Origin: Streptomyces sp. CG4
Lineage (GTDB): Bacteria; Actinomycetota; Actinomycetes; Streptomycetales; Streptomycetaceae
DNA: 64,000 nt
Direction: 5' to 3'
Assembly (NCBI RefSeq): GCF_041080655.1
Contig: NZ_CP163525.1
Span: forward strand, 3,596,001-3,660,000
Below, in pieces: positions 9,001 through 16,544 of the stretch (positions are counted from its first letter, which is position 1; each line of letters begins with the position of its first letter). Made by a program: the position numbers and the translations under genes. The notes under the pieces were generated by a model. The model ran no database searches, had not been told where the DNA came from, and worked only from the letters and a program-made list of their open reading frames with translations.

Positions 9001-9182
9001 TGCCTCCGGGGCGGCGGGAATGGATCTCGCCCCCGCCGCCCCTACCCGTCCCCTCCCCAGGGGCTCCGCCCCTTCGACCCCGCTTCGGCATCAGCGGCCT
9101 CGTCCTCGAACTCCCCCAGAGGGGGCACCCCCGGACAGGCAGGCTGGTCCCGTCGGACGAACAAGTCGAACGACTTCTTCTG

Positions 9183-9213
9183 CAGAGCCCCTGGCCCGCC
9201 GCCAGGGGCTCTG
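9183..9213. terminator. terminator-like hairpin after fumarase
   Basis: A 12-bp stem, CAGAGCCCCTGG (9183-9194) with CCAGGGGCTCTG (9202-9213), 7-nt loop. The 375-bp gap 9001-9375 otherwise holds low-complexity G/C-rich repeats and an imperfect dyad around 9257-9280 (GGAAGCGCTTC), but no gene. Confidence 0.75.
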
Positions 9214-9375
9214 TCCGTTCCGGCGCGGCTGAGCGGCTCGGTCGCCACACCCGGATCGGAAGCGCTTCGGAAGCGGGGAAACCGGCTCCGGCCCGGCGGT
9301 TGTCGGGCAAGGTAACTCCGTTCGTACCGAAGAGACGAGCGAGACCCGGCGGTCTGCCGGGAGCTGCGAGGACCC

Positions 9376-10041
9376 ATGAACCACATCTACAAGCCGCCGA
9401 GCCTGTTACCCTCCGCCGGCCAGGAACGGACGTACGCACTGATCATCGCCGGCGTCCCGCTTCTGCTGATCCTGCTGACCACCGTCCTGCCCCAACTGGC
9501 CTCGGACGGCGGCGGATCCACGGGCACCGCCGTGACCGGTCAGGGAGGCTACTCCTACCAGCCGCCCTACGACCCCTCCCTCTCCCCCTCCCTCCAGCCC
9601 TCCTACGAGCCCTCCTCCACGGAACCGGCGACACCGGACATCTCCACGGCCTTCGGCGCGACACCCGAGGCGCCCAGCACCGGCACCGACGCCACCACCG
9701 ACCTCTCCCCGAGTCCGACCGACACCGGGAGCACGACGGGCACGGCCGGTACGGACGGTCCCGGCGCGACGGTCACCAAGTACTTCGAGGCCATCAACAG
9801 CCGTGATTTCCAGACCGCCTGGGACCTCGGCGGCAAGAACCTCGACGCGTCCTACTCCTCCTTCGTCGCGGGCTTCCAGGGCACCGAACGGGACGACGCC
9901 ACCGTCGACTCCGTGGACGGCACGACCGTCGCGGTGAGCCTGGTCGCCACGCAGACGGACGGCACGCGGAAGTCGTACCGCGGCCGGTACACGGTGGTCG
10001 ACGGGGTCATCACCGGCGCCTCCATAGCCCCGGCCGGCTGA
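9376..10041 (+). CDS. membrane-anchored protein with NTF2-like extracytoplasmic domain
   Basis: A 221-aa protein. One membrane helix (about residues 19-39, TYALIIAGVPLLLILLTTVL), a long Ser/Thr/Pro/Tyr-rich spacer (about 50-130), then a compact domain (TVTKYFEAINSRDFQTAWDL to the end) with the helix pattern of NTF2-like folds as seen outside some Ser/Thr kinases. I do not recognise a characterised family. It starts the operon (21 bp before the next gene), so it may be an extracytoplasmic sensing or scaffold part of the TIR system, which is an inference. Confidence 0.75.
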   Translation: MNHIYKPPSLLPSAGQERTYALIIAGVPLLLILLTTVLPQLASDGGGSTGTAVTGQGGYSYQPPYDPSLSPSLQPSYEPSSTEPATPDISTAFGATPEAPSTGTDATTDLSPSPTDTGSTTGTAGTDGPGATVTKYFEAINSRDFQTAWDLGGKNLDASYSSFVAGFQGTERDDATVDSVDGTTVAVSLVATQTDGTRKSYRGRYTVVDGVITGASIAPAG

Positions 10042-10062
10042 GCAGAGCGGAGCAACGAAGAC

Positions 10063-11652
10063 ATGGCCAGTGACATCCTTTCCCGCTCCGCTCCGCCGCC
10101 GGAGCCGACCGGGCCCGCCCCGGGCCGCCCGTCCGGGGACGCCACGAGCAACGCCACCCGGCTGCTGTGCGCCGGGACCTATCTCGACCCGGTCTACCGG
10201 GCCACCGTCATCCGCGAGCTGCTCACCCACCGGTTCCGGGTGGTGGCACCGTCGTACGGGTACGACGCGGTGCCCGTGCTCGCGCACGCGCTGACCGCGC
10301 GCCGGCTGCACCGCGCCCGGCTGGCCGTCCTCGGCGCGGGTCTCGTCCTCACGGTCGTCCTCATGGCCGCCGGTGTCCTCGACGCGGCCGCCGGCTGGCC
10401 GGCGGCGCTGTGGCTGGTGTGGGTCACCGCGTATCTGCGCCGGGTCGTCACCCTGCAGACCCTGATCACCCGGCTGCGCCGCCGTACCGACCCGGCGGGC
10501 AGGGCCGGCGCCTTCGACGGTGCCTACCCCGAGCATCCCGCGCTGACGGCCGAACTCGTGGCCAAGATCGACCGGGAGCAGACGGCCGACGGCAGCCTGA
10601 TCCGCTACGGCGGCTACAAGCCGTTCGTCGGCGCCGGTGAGCCGGTGCGGCGCTGGTCCACCGCCGAGCTGCTGATCGGAGCGCCGGCGCCCGTGTTGGA
10701 GCAGCACCACCGCTTCCCGGGGATGCCCCCGGCCCCCGCGGCGAACGGCCAGGAGCCGAAGCGGAAGGAGGTCGTCGCCTTCACCGCCGACGAGATCACC
10801 GCCTATGTCGCCGAACGCATGACCGCGGATCTGCGCGACCGGGCCCGCCAGTCGGAGCGGATCGCCGGACTCGCCGTCGAGCGCTCCACGTTCACCACGG
10901 ACGTCACGACCCGGCGCGGGGTGTGGGAGCCCGTCCGGGACAAGCGCGACGGCCACTGGGAGGACGGCTACGGCGCACCGCGCGCCTACCTGTGCGTCCG
11001 GGTCGGCACCTGGAACCAGGAGCTGGTCACCACGGCGTTCGTCGGCTTCGACCTCAAGGGAAACACCCTGCACACCGAGTTCTACTCGTATGTGCTGGCG
11101 CCGATCCAGGCGAGTTTCCACCTGGTGGACCGGCTGCCCGCCGCCCTGAACGGCCGGCTGCTGCTCAAGGTGGCGTGGCACACCCTGCGCGCCACGCCCG
11201 AGGCGACGCTGCGCCCCGTCCTCGCCCAGCTGCGCTCCCGGCTGCCCGGCCTGCTGCCCTGGCGGTGGGGAAAGACCCGGATCCAGGTGCTGCAGCCGCT
11301 CGACACCAGCGAGTTCCGCCTCGGCCGCTACGCGGACACCGTGCTGAACCGCGGGGCGCTCACCAGCATCCGGGAGATGGCGACCAGCGACGACTTCCAC
11401 GTCTTCTTCCAGGAGACGGACACGATCAAGTACACGCAGATCCTGGAGCGCCAGCTGCTGCAGGTCATCCGTGACTTCCTGCACGAGCACAACGTGGACG
11501 TGGCGGAGCACGAGGCGCGCCAGACGAACATCCTCAACTCCTACGGGAACAACAACAACTTCGTGAACAACAACAACGGCGGCAACGTCAACTCCGGGGC
11601 GCAGAACTTCCACCACGGTCCCGAGGGCGGACAGGGGGCGGGAACCTCATGA
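10063..11652 (+). CDS. membrane protein with C-terminal Asn-rich signalling-like motif
   Basis: A 529-aa protein of unrecognised family. An N-terminal cytosolic segment with CAGTYLDPVYRATVIRELL, two membrane helices (about 85-105 and 108-126), then a large soluble region (about 130-490) with AYLCVRVGTWNQELVTTAFVG-like strands (only part quoted) and an amphipathic helical end. The last 40 residues are low-complexity. Residues 499-517 read NFVNNNNGGNVNSGAQNFH, almost the same as residues 12-30 of the next protein. The stop overlaps the TIR gene start (ATGA, 11649-11652), so translation is coupled. Likely a receptor or scaffold that recruits the TIR protein; inferred. Confidence 0.8.
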   Translation: MASDILSRSAPPPEPTGPAPGRPSGDATSNATRLLCAGTYLDPVYRATVIRELLTHRFRVVAPSYGYDAVPVLAHALTARRLHRARLAVLGAGLVLTVVLMAAGVLDAAAGWPAALWLVWVTAYLRRVVTLQTLITRLRRRTDPAGRAGAFDGAYPEHPALTAELVAKIDREQTADGSLIRYGGYKPFVGAGEPVRRWSTAELLIGAPAPVLEQHHRFPGMPPAPAANGQEPKRKEVVAFTADEITAYVAERMTADLRDRARQSERIAGLAVERSTFTTDVTTRRGVWEPVRDKRDGHWEDGYGAPRAYLCVRVGTWNQELVTTAFVGFDLKGNTLHTEFYSYVLAPIQASFHLVDRLPAALNGRLLLKVAWHTLRATPEATLRPVLAQLRSRLPGLLPWRWGKTRIQVLQPLDTSEFRLGRYADTVLNRGALTSIREMATSDDFHVFFQETDTIKYTQILERQLLQVIRDFLHEHNVDVAEHEARQTNILNSYGNNNNFVNNNNGGNVNSGAQNFHHGPEGGQGAGTS

Positions 11653-11738
11653 GCGGCGGTCCTGACTTGGGGCACCACAGCAACTACGTGAACAACAACA
11701 ACGGCGGCAACGTCAACTCGGGGACGCAGACCTTCCAC
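11557..11738 (+). repeat. paired coding repeats for the shared Asn-rich motif
   Basis: Two 57-bp blocks, 11557-11613 (end of the membrane-protein gene) and 11682-11738 (start of the TIR gene), encode N-[F/Y]-VNNNNGGNVNSG-[A/T]-Q-[N/T]-FH. 16 of 19 residues match and the DNA is also nearly identical, so the copies are either recently duplicated or kept alike by selection or gene conversion. Confidence 0.9.
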
Positions 11739-12401
11739 GGCAGCACGGCGGCGGCCGCCACGCCGGCCGCCACCCCAGCCGGCACCCCAGCCGCCACTGC
11801 GGCCGGCGCCCCGGCCCAGGGCGGTCTCGGGCCCGCCCCGGACCGCAGCCGCAACGTCTTCGTCGTCCACGGACGCGACGAAGAGGCGCGGCTCAAGGTG
11901 TACGACCTGCTGCGCCTGCTCGATCTGCGTCCGCTGGAGTGGGAGGACCTGGTCAGAGCGACCGGCAAGACGGCGCCGTTCCTCGGCGAGGTCATCGCCC
12001 AGGCCCCCGCGCAGGCCCAGGCGGCGCTCGTGCTGCTCACCCCGGACGACATCGTCCAGCTGCATCCGGATCTGCAGGGCCCGAACGAGCCGCCGTACGA
12101 GAGCGAGCCGACCGGGCAGCCGCGGCCGAACGTGCTGATCGAGCTGGGCATGGTGCTGATGGCCTACCCGGAGCGGACGCTGCTGGTGGAGATCGGCGCG
12201 GTGCGTCAGATCTCCGACATCGGGGGCATGAACATCATCCGGTTCGACGGCTCGGCGACCGCGCTGGGCAAGATCGTCGAACGGCTGAAGCTGGCGGGCT
12301 GCCGGGTCAACGACACCGGCTCGGACTGGCGCCAGACCTGGCCGTACCGCCATCTGTCGGCGTACGCCCGCTCCGGGCGGTCGGTGCCGCCGGCCCGCTG
12401 A
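11649..12401 (+). CDS. TIR-like domain protein with N-terminal amyloid-like motif
   Basis: A 250-aa protein. Residues 12-30 carry the shared Asn-rich motif; residues 32-63 are an Ala/Pro/Thr linker; residues 67-210 match the predicted nucleotide-binding TIR-like family (CAP12/PF10137 type): RNVFVVHGRDEEA, LVLLTPDD (128-134), NVLIELGM with Glu165 as candidate catalytic residue, and SDIGGMNIIRFDGS (189-202). Such domains cleave NAD+ or make ADP-ribose-type signals in phage defence. The motif is absent from ordinary TIR effectors but is placed like effector-side amyloid signalling motifs. Coupled by ATGA to the membrane-protein gene. Function is inferred from the family, not shown. Confidence 0.85.
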   Translation: MSGGPDLGHHSNYVNNNNGGNVNSGTQTFHGSTAAAATPAATPAGTPAATAAGAPAQGGLGPAPDRSRNVFVVHGRDEEARLKVYDLLRLLDLRPLEWEDLVRATGKTAPFLGEVIAQAPAQAQAALVLLTPDDIVQLHPDLQGPNEPPYESEPTGQPRPNVLIELGMVLMAYPERTLLVEIGAVRQISDIGGMNIIRFDGSATALGKIVERLKLAGCRVNDTGSDWRQTWPYRHLSAYARSGRSVPPAR

Positions 12402-12406
12402 AGCCG

Positions 12407-12444
12407 CGGTACGGGCCCGCTGGCCGGGGGACGGGCCCGTACCG
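12407..12444. terminator. bidirectional terminator between TIR and TM-macro genes
   Basis: A 13-bp perfect stem, CGGTACGGGCCCG (12407-12419) with CGGGCCCGTACCG (12432-12444), in the short gap between convergent genes. Confidence 0.85.
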
Positions 12445-12473
12445 CTCCGGCACTCCCCGGCGGGTGCCCGGCG

Positions 12474-13370
12474 TCAGACGTGCCGCCGGGCACCCGCCGC
12501 GAGGCCCGCCAGGAACGCGCCGGTCTCCGGCAGGTCGATCCGGTCCAGCTCGCCGGGGCGGACGACGACGTGCAGTTCACGGCAGACCAGCCGCTCCCAC
12601 GAGTGCGTGACGAACGACAGCAGGATCAGCCGCAGCAGGCTGTCCTCGTCGAGATCGTGCAGCCGGGCGAGCCCCGCGCCGGTCAGCGGCATGGTGACCC
12701 GCTCCAGCTGGGCGTGCCGGTGGATCGCGTCCCACAGCCGGTCCAGGCCGAACCACAGGTCGTGGACGCTGGAGGAGGCCACGCAGTCGTTGCCCATCCG
12801 GCTGTAGGCGACGGCGAAGACCAGCCGGGGCCTGCCGCCGAGGACGGCGACGGTCCCGGCCGGATACCTCTCCCGTTTGCCCCGCGGCTTGTCCTCCACC
12901 CGCTCCCGCGCCACCGGAGCCGTCCCGTCGAGCGCCGCGGCCAGCTCCGCGTCCAGCCGCCCGGCGTCCCCCGCGTAGTGACGGTCGAGCAACTGCCCTT
13001 GCACACTACCGTCGTTGATGACGACACCGTCGTCCACGACGGTGTCGAAGGTGTCGGTGAACCCCACCACCAGATGGCCCGGCTGGTCGAAGAGGTCGCC
13101 CTCCTCGACCACCACCGTCATACCGGGGCGCCCGAACTCCTGCCGTACCGCGGACTGCGGGCGCGCCCGGGCCAGTCCCCAGGCCAGACACAGGGCGACG
13201 GAACCGGCCAGGACCGGCCCCGGAGGCGACACGGCGGCCGGGAACAGCTGCCCCACGAACTGCACGAGGGCCGACACGGCGCCGAAGGCCGCCAGCACGT
13301 TGCCCGCGAACGCCCGCCGTCCGCGCCGCGACCATCGCGAACCGGCCGGCCGCGAAACGGACAATCGCAT
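12474..13370 (-). CDS. two-TM plus macro-domain protein, ThsA-like (type II Thoeris)
   Basis: A 298-aa protein. Two N-terminal helices (about 20-43 and 53-70) followed by a macro-like domain (about 85-290): VVEEGDLFDQPGHLVVGFTDTFDT, GSVQGQLLDRHY, VFAVAYSRMGND, MPLTGAGLARL (quoted in parts). This TM-TM-macro layout is that of ThsA in type II Thoeris, where the macro domain binds a TIR-made ADP-ribose conjugate and the membrane part kills the cell (family knowledge). It is divergent from the SARP-macro gene and convergent with the TIR operon. The ligand here is unknown. Confidence 0.82.
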   Translation of the reverse strand: MRLSVSRPAGSRWSRRGRRAFAGNVLAAFGAVSALVQFVGQLFPAAVSPPGPVLAGSVALCLAWGLARARPQSAVRQEFGRPGMTVVVEEGDLFDQPGHLVVGFTDTFDTVVDDGVVINDGSVQGQLLDRHYAGDAGRLDAELAAALDGTAPVARERVEDKPRGKRERYPAGTVAVLGGRPRLVFAVAYSRMGNDCVASSSVHDLWFGLDRLWDAIHRHAQLERVTMPLTGAGLARLHDLDEDSLLRLILLSFVTHSWERLVCRELHVVVRPGELDRIDLPETGAFLAGLAAGARRHV

Positions 13371-13432
13371 GATTCCCTCCAGGTCCTGTTGCTACGCTGA
13401 CGCACAGTCACGCGGCGGAGGGGGCGAAGCGC
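13371..13432. promoter_or_regulatory. divergent control region of the two macro genes
   Basis: The 62 bp between the TM-macro and SARP-macro starts must hold both promoters. ACGC recurs at 13394, 13400 and 13410, and a GGAGGGGG ribosome site (about 13417-13424) precedes the GTG of the SARP-macro gene. SARP proteins bind short direct repeats, so the protein could control both genes; inferred. Confidence 0.45.
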
Positions 13433-14821
13433 GTGCAGATCCGCATATCCCCGGTACGCGTGAGTGTTCTGGGTCCTGTACGGCTGGATGTGAACGGCAC
13501 TCCGGTGCGCCTCACTCCGCTGACGGCCCGGCTGCTGGTCCGGCTGGTCGCCGCCGACGGCGAGGCCGTGACCGCCCGCCGGCTCTACCAGGACGTCTGG
13601 CAGCAGACCGTCGAGCTGCCGCGCCAGGAACTGCGCAACCGCAACGAGGTGCAGAAGAGGATCCTGGAGCTGCGGCGCGCGTTCGACCTCGCCGGGCCGG
13701 GGTACGGCGCCCGGATCATCCGCACCGGACAGCTGCCGTCCGCACGCGGCGCCCAGAGCACCTACCAACTGGACCTCACAGAAGACGAGTTGGACAGCGC
13801 CGAGTTCACCCGGCTGGTCGGCGACGCGCTGCACGCGGCACCGGCCTCGGCCGTCCGGCTGCTCGCGGACGCGCTGCGGCTCTGGCGCGGCCGACCGCTG
13901 ACCGAGGTGCACGACGAGGAGTTCGCGTACGCACCGGTCCGGCGGCTGGCCCAGCTCCGGGAGACCGCGCTGCGCGAACTGATCCACGGACACACCGCGC
14001 TGGCCCGCTACGACCTTGCCCTGCCGGTGGCCGAACAGACCGTACGGGAACGGCCCGACGACCCCGAGGCCGCCGCCGTCCTCGCCCGGCTGAACGCCCG
14101 GCTGCGCGAGCGGCACGGCGACGAGTTGCTGCGCCACACCCTGCGCGGGCTGCGGGTGGACGTGGTCGTGGTGCGCGGCGACCTGTTCGAGCAGGCGGAC
14201 GCCAACCTGGTCGTGGGGTTCTCCGACACCTTCGACACCTTCCCCGACGACGTCGTGATCAGCCGGGAGAGCGTGCAGGGCCAGCTCGTCGACCGTCTCT
14301 TCCAGGGCCGGCACCGGCTCCTGGACGACAAACTGCGCCGCGGTCTGGGCGAGTTCACCCCGCTGGGCAGGGAGAGCGTCCACACCAAACGGCGCGGCCG
14401 CCGCACCCGGTTCCCCATCGGCACGGTGGTGGCGGTGCCCGTCGGCAGACGCCGGGTCTTCGCCGTGGCCTACTCCCGGCTGGGCAACGACCTGCGGGCC
14501 CGGTCCGGCCCGGCGGACCTGCGCCTGAGCCTGGAGCGGCTGTGGCCGTCGGTCGCCCGGCACGGACTGTTCAAGCCGGTGGCGATACCGCTGATCGGCG
14601 CGGGCCTGTCCCGCATCGTCGAGCTGGACCGCACCCAGCTTCTGCTCCTGATCGTCGAGACCTTCACCGAGAGCCTCCGGCAGGACCCGGCCGTCTCCCC
14701 GGAGCTGCGGGTCGTGATCCGCGCCGACGAGCTGGAACGGACCGATCTCTCGGCGGTCGAGGCGTTCCTGCGCGGCGTGGACGAGCGGGGTCCGGCCTCC
14801 CCGCCGGCGGCGGTGCGCTGA
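13433..14821 (+). CDS. SARP/BTAD transcriptional regulator fused to a ThsA-type macro domain
   Basis: A 462-aa fusion. Residues about 8-105: winged-helix OmpR/SARP DNA-binding domain (VLGPVRLDVNGTPVRLTPL, RRLYQDVWQ). About 110-240: BTAD helical-repeat domain (LLADALRLWRGRPLTEV, YDLALPVAEQTVRERPDDPEA). About 245-450: macro domain matching the neighbour protein at GDLFEQ, VVGFSDTFDTF, ESVQGQLVDRLF, FAVAYSRLGND and PLIGAGLSR. GTG start at 13433 is backed by a strong Shine-Dalgarno site. Reading: a transcription factor gated by the TIR-derived nucleotide. The fusion is seen directly; the signal is inferred. Confidence 0.87.
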   Translation: MQIRISPVRVSVLGPVRLDVNGTPVRLTPLTARLLVRLVAADGEAVTARRLYQDVWQQTVELPRQELRNRNEVQKRILELRRAFDLAGPGYGARIIRTGQLPSARGAQSTYQLDLTEDELDSAEFTRLVGDALHAAPASAVRLLADALRLWRGRPLTEVHDEEFAYAPVRRLAQLRETALRELIHGHTALARYDLALPVAEQTVRERPDDPEAAAVLARLNARLRERHGDELLRHTLRGLRVDVVVVRGDLFEQADANLVVGFSDTFDTFPDDVVISRESVQGQLVDRLFQGRHRLLDDKLRRGLGEFTPLGRESVHTKRRGRRTRFPIGTVVAVPVGRRRVFAVAYSRLGNDLRARSGPADLRLSLERLWPSVARHGLFKPVAIPLIGAGLSRIVELDRTQLLLLIVETFTESLRQDPAVSPELRVVIRADELERTDLSAVEAFLRGVDERGPASPPAAVR

Positions 14822-14873
14822 TCCGGTCACTCCCCCAGGAAAGGCCGGAGCTCGCTTCCACCGACAGCCGTGG

Positions 14874-14902
14874 CCCGCTTCCGAAACGCTTCCGGAAGCG
14901 GG
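14874..14902. terminator. terminator-like hairpin at the island's right edge
   Basis: CCCGCTTCCG (14874-14883) pairs with CGGAAGCGGG (14893-14902). It lies between the convergent SARP-macro and SGNH hydrolase genes. Confidence 0.65.
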
Positions 14903-14929
14903 GGCCAGAGGGCGGACCCCCCTGGCAGG

Positions 14930-16435
14930 TCAGCTGAAGCTCTGGGCAGCCGATCCGTCGCAGCTCCGCAGCCGCATCCGGTCCCTCGGCGCCGCCTGCG
15001 TCACGCACAGCTCCGGTGCCGCCGCCGGCCGTATCGTCCCCGACTCCCGGACGAACTGCTGGTTGGCGCCTCCGTGGCAGTTCCAGATGATCAGGCCGGT
15101 ACCAGCGGTGTAGGACGCACCCGGCACGTCCAGGCACCGGTCGTGGGTCAGCTCCACATGGAAGGACCGCTGCCCGGGGTCGTACCACCAGCCCTGATTG
15201 CGGCCGCCGTGGCAGTCCCAGCCGAGGATCTCCGTACCGTTCGCGCTGGAACCCCCCGACGCGTCCAGGCAGTTGCCCGTGGCCCGGTCGGTCAGCGGCC
15301 GGAACGCGTCGTCCCAGGCGCCCGGGTACAGCTTCGGGCTGCCGGTGCTCGCCGGGTCGGCGCAGCCCGCCTCGCGGTAGCCGGAGTCGTAGAGCTGGGT
15401 GAGGCAGGACGCGAAGGCGCCGTGGCCCCGGTAGTCGGGGTGGACGGACTGCCGTACCGAGTTGGAGTCGGGCGGGAAGGGGTTGGTGAGGTCGACGTAC
15501 AGGCCGCGCGCCCAGGTGTCCTCCATGCAGACCTCGTGGCCGTGGAGGAGGCGGGAGTCGTCGAGGTAGTACGCGCCGCTCCGCTCGGCGGCCTCGCGCA
15601 TGCCGCGTTCGAAGAGCGGGACGGCGGTGTTCCGGCCCCAGGCGGCGTCGGAGTCGTAGCCCATGCAGCCGCCCGGGAGCTTGCCCGGGAAGTTCGGGTT
15701 GTCGTGGATGTCGGGGCCGATGGGGCTCGGGTAGCCCATGAGGACGAGCTTGTAGTCGTCGTCGCCGTAGCCCGCGTCCCGCATGACCGTCTTCAGGTCG
15801 GCGACCGTCGCCTCCACCTTCGGGACCAGGCCGTCGACACGGGCCTGCCAGCCGGGCGCGTACGTGGGCTCGCAAGGGCCCTGGAGGGTGACGTAGCGGG
15901 TGACGCAGTCGGTCATGACAGGGCCGAACTGGAGGTCGTCGTTGGCGCCGACGACCAGCACGATCATCTTGATCCGGGTGTTGCGGGCCTTGATGGCGAG
16001 GCTGTCGCTCTGCACGAGTTCGTCGGCGTACTGCTTGCTGCCGCCGATGCGGATGTTGCCGGTGGAGGCACCCGAACAGGCGACGTTGTAGGTGAGATCC
16101 GCGGGGATGCCGGTGCGGTGGATGGCGGAGTCGGGCGAGCGGTGGCACCAGTTGTCCGGGCCGTTCGTGCCCGGTTCGTAGGTGCCGACGCCCTCGCCGG
16201 AGATCTCGCTGTCGCCGAGGGAGATCAGGGCGGTCCTGCGGTCGGCCAGGGGCCGCTCGGCCGGGTCGCCGTAGAGGGCCCTGGCCTCGGCGGCGCGGAT
16301 GCGTTCCAGGTCGGGCGGCAGCACGGTGGCGGTCTGGGCCGCGTGGGCGGCGGGCGCCGTGAGGCCCGCGAACACGGTGGCGGCCGCCGCGACGGCGACG
16401 GCCGTGGATCTGATTCTGGATCTGACGCGCTGCAT
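14930..16435 (-). CDS. secreted SGNH/GDSL hydrolase with ricin-type lectin domain
   Basis: A 501-aa exported enzyme. Signal peptide 1-33 (ends APAAHA); SGNH domain with SLGDSEISGEG (nucleophile Ser), ACSGASTG, VVGANDD and SVHPDYRGH (acid-base His); then a C-terminal ricin B-lectin domain (about 375-501) with repeats NCLDASGG/NQGWWYD and RCLDVPGA/NQQFV. Family members hydrolyse lipids or acylated polysaccharides; the lectin part should target carbohydrate. Divergent from fumC, with 109 bp between. Confidence 0.9.
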   Translation of the reverse strand: MQRVRSRIRSTAVAVAAAATVFAGLTAPAAHAAQTATVLPPDLERIRAAEARALYGDPAERPLADRRTALISLGDSEISGEGVGTYEPGTNGPDNWCHRSPDSAIHRTGIPADLTYNVACSGASTGNIRIGGSKQYADELVQSDSLAIKARNTRIKMIVLVVGANDDLQFGPVMTDCVTRYVTLQGPCEPTYAPGWQARVDGLVPKVEATVADLKTVMRDAGYGDDDYKLVLMGYPSPIGPDIHDNPNFPGKLPGGCMGYDSDAAWGRNTAVPLFERGMREAAERSGAYYLDDSRLLHGHEVCMEDTWARGLYVDLTNPFPPDSNSVRQSVHPDYRGHGAFASCLTQLYDSGYREAGCADPASTGSPKLYPGAWDDAFRPLTDRATGNCLDASGGSSANGTEILGWDCHGGRNQGWWYDPGQRSFHVELTHDRCLDVPGASYTAGTGLIIWNCHGGANQQFVRESGTIRPAAAPELCVTQAAPRDRMRLRSCDGSAAQSFS

Positions 16436-16544
16436 GACGCCTCCCCGAAGCAGAAACAGGTGTTACCCCCGGTATTTACTGGCCGGTAGTCGCAGAGGGA
16501 ATACACATGCGGCGACATGTGCTCACTTTTTCGGAGGTACGACG

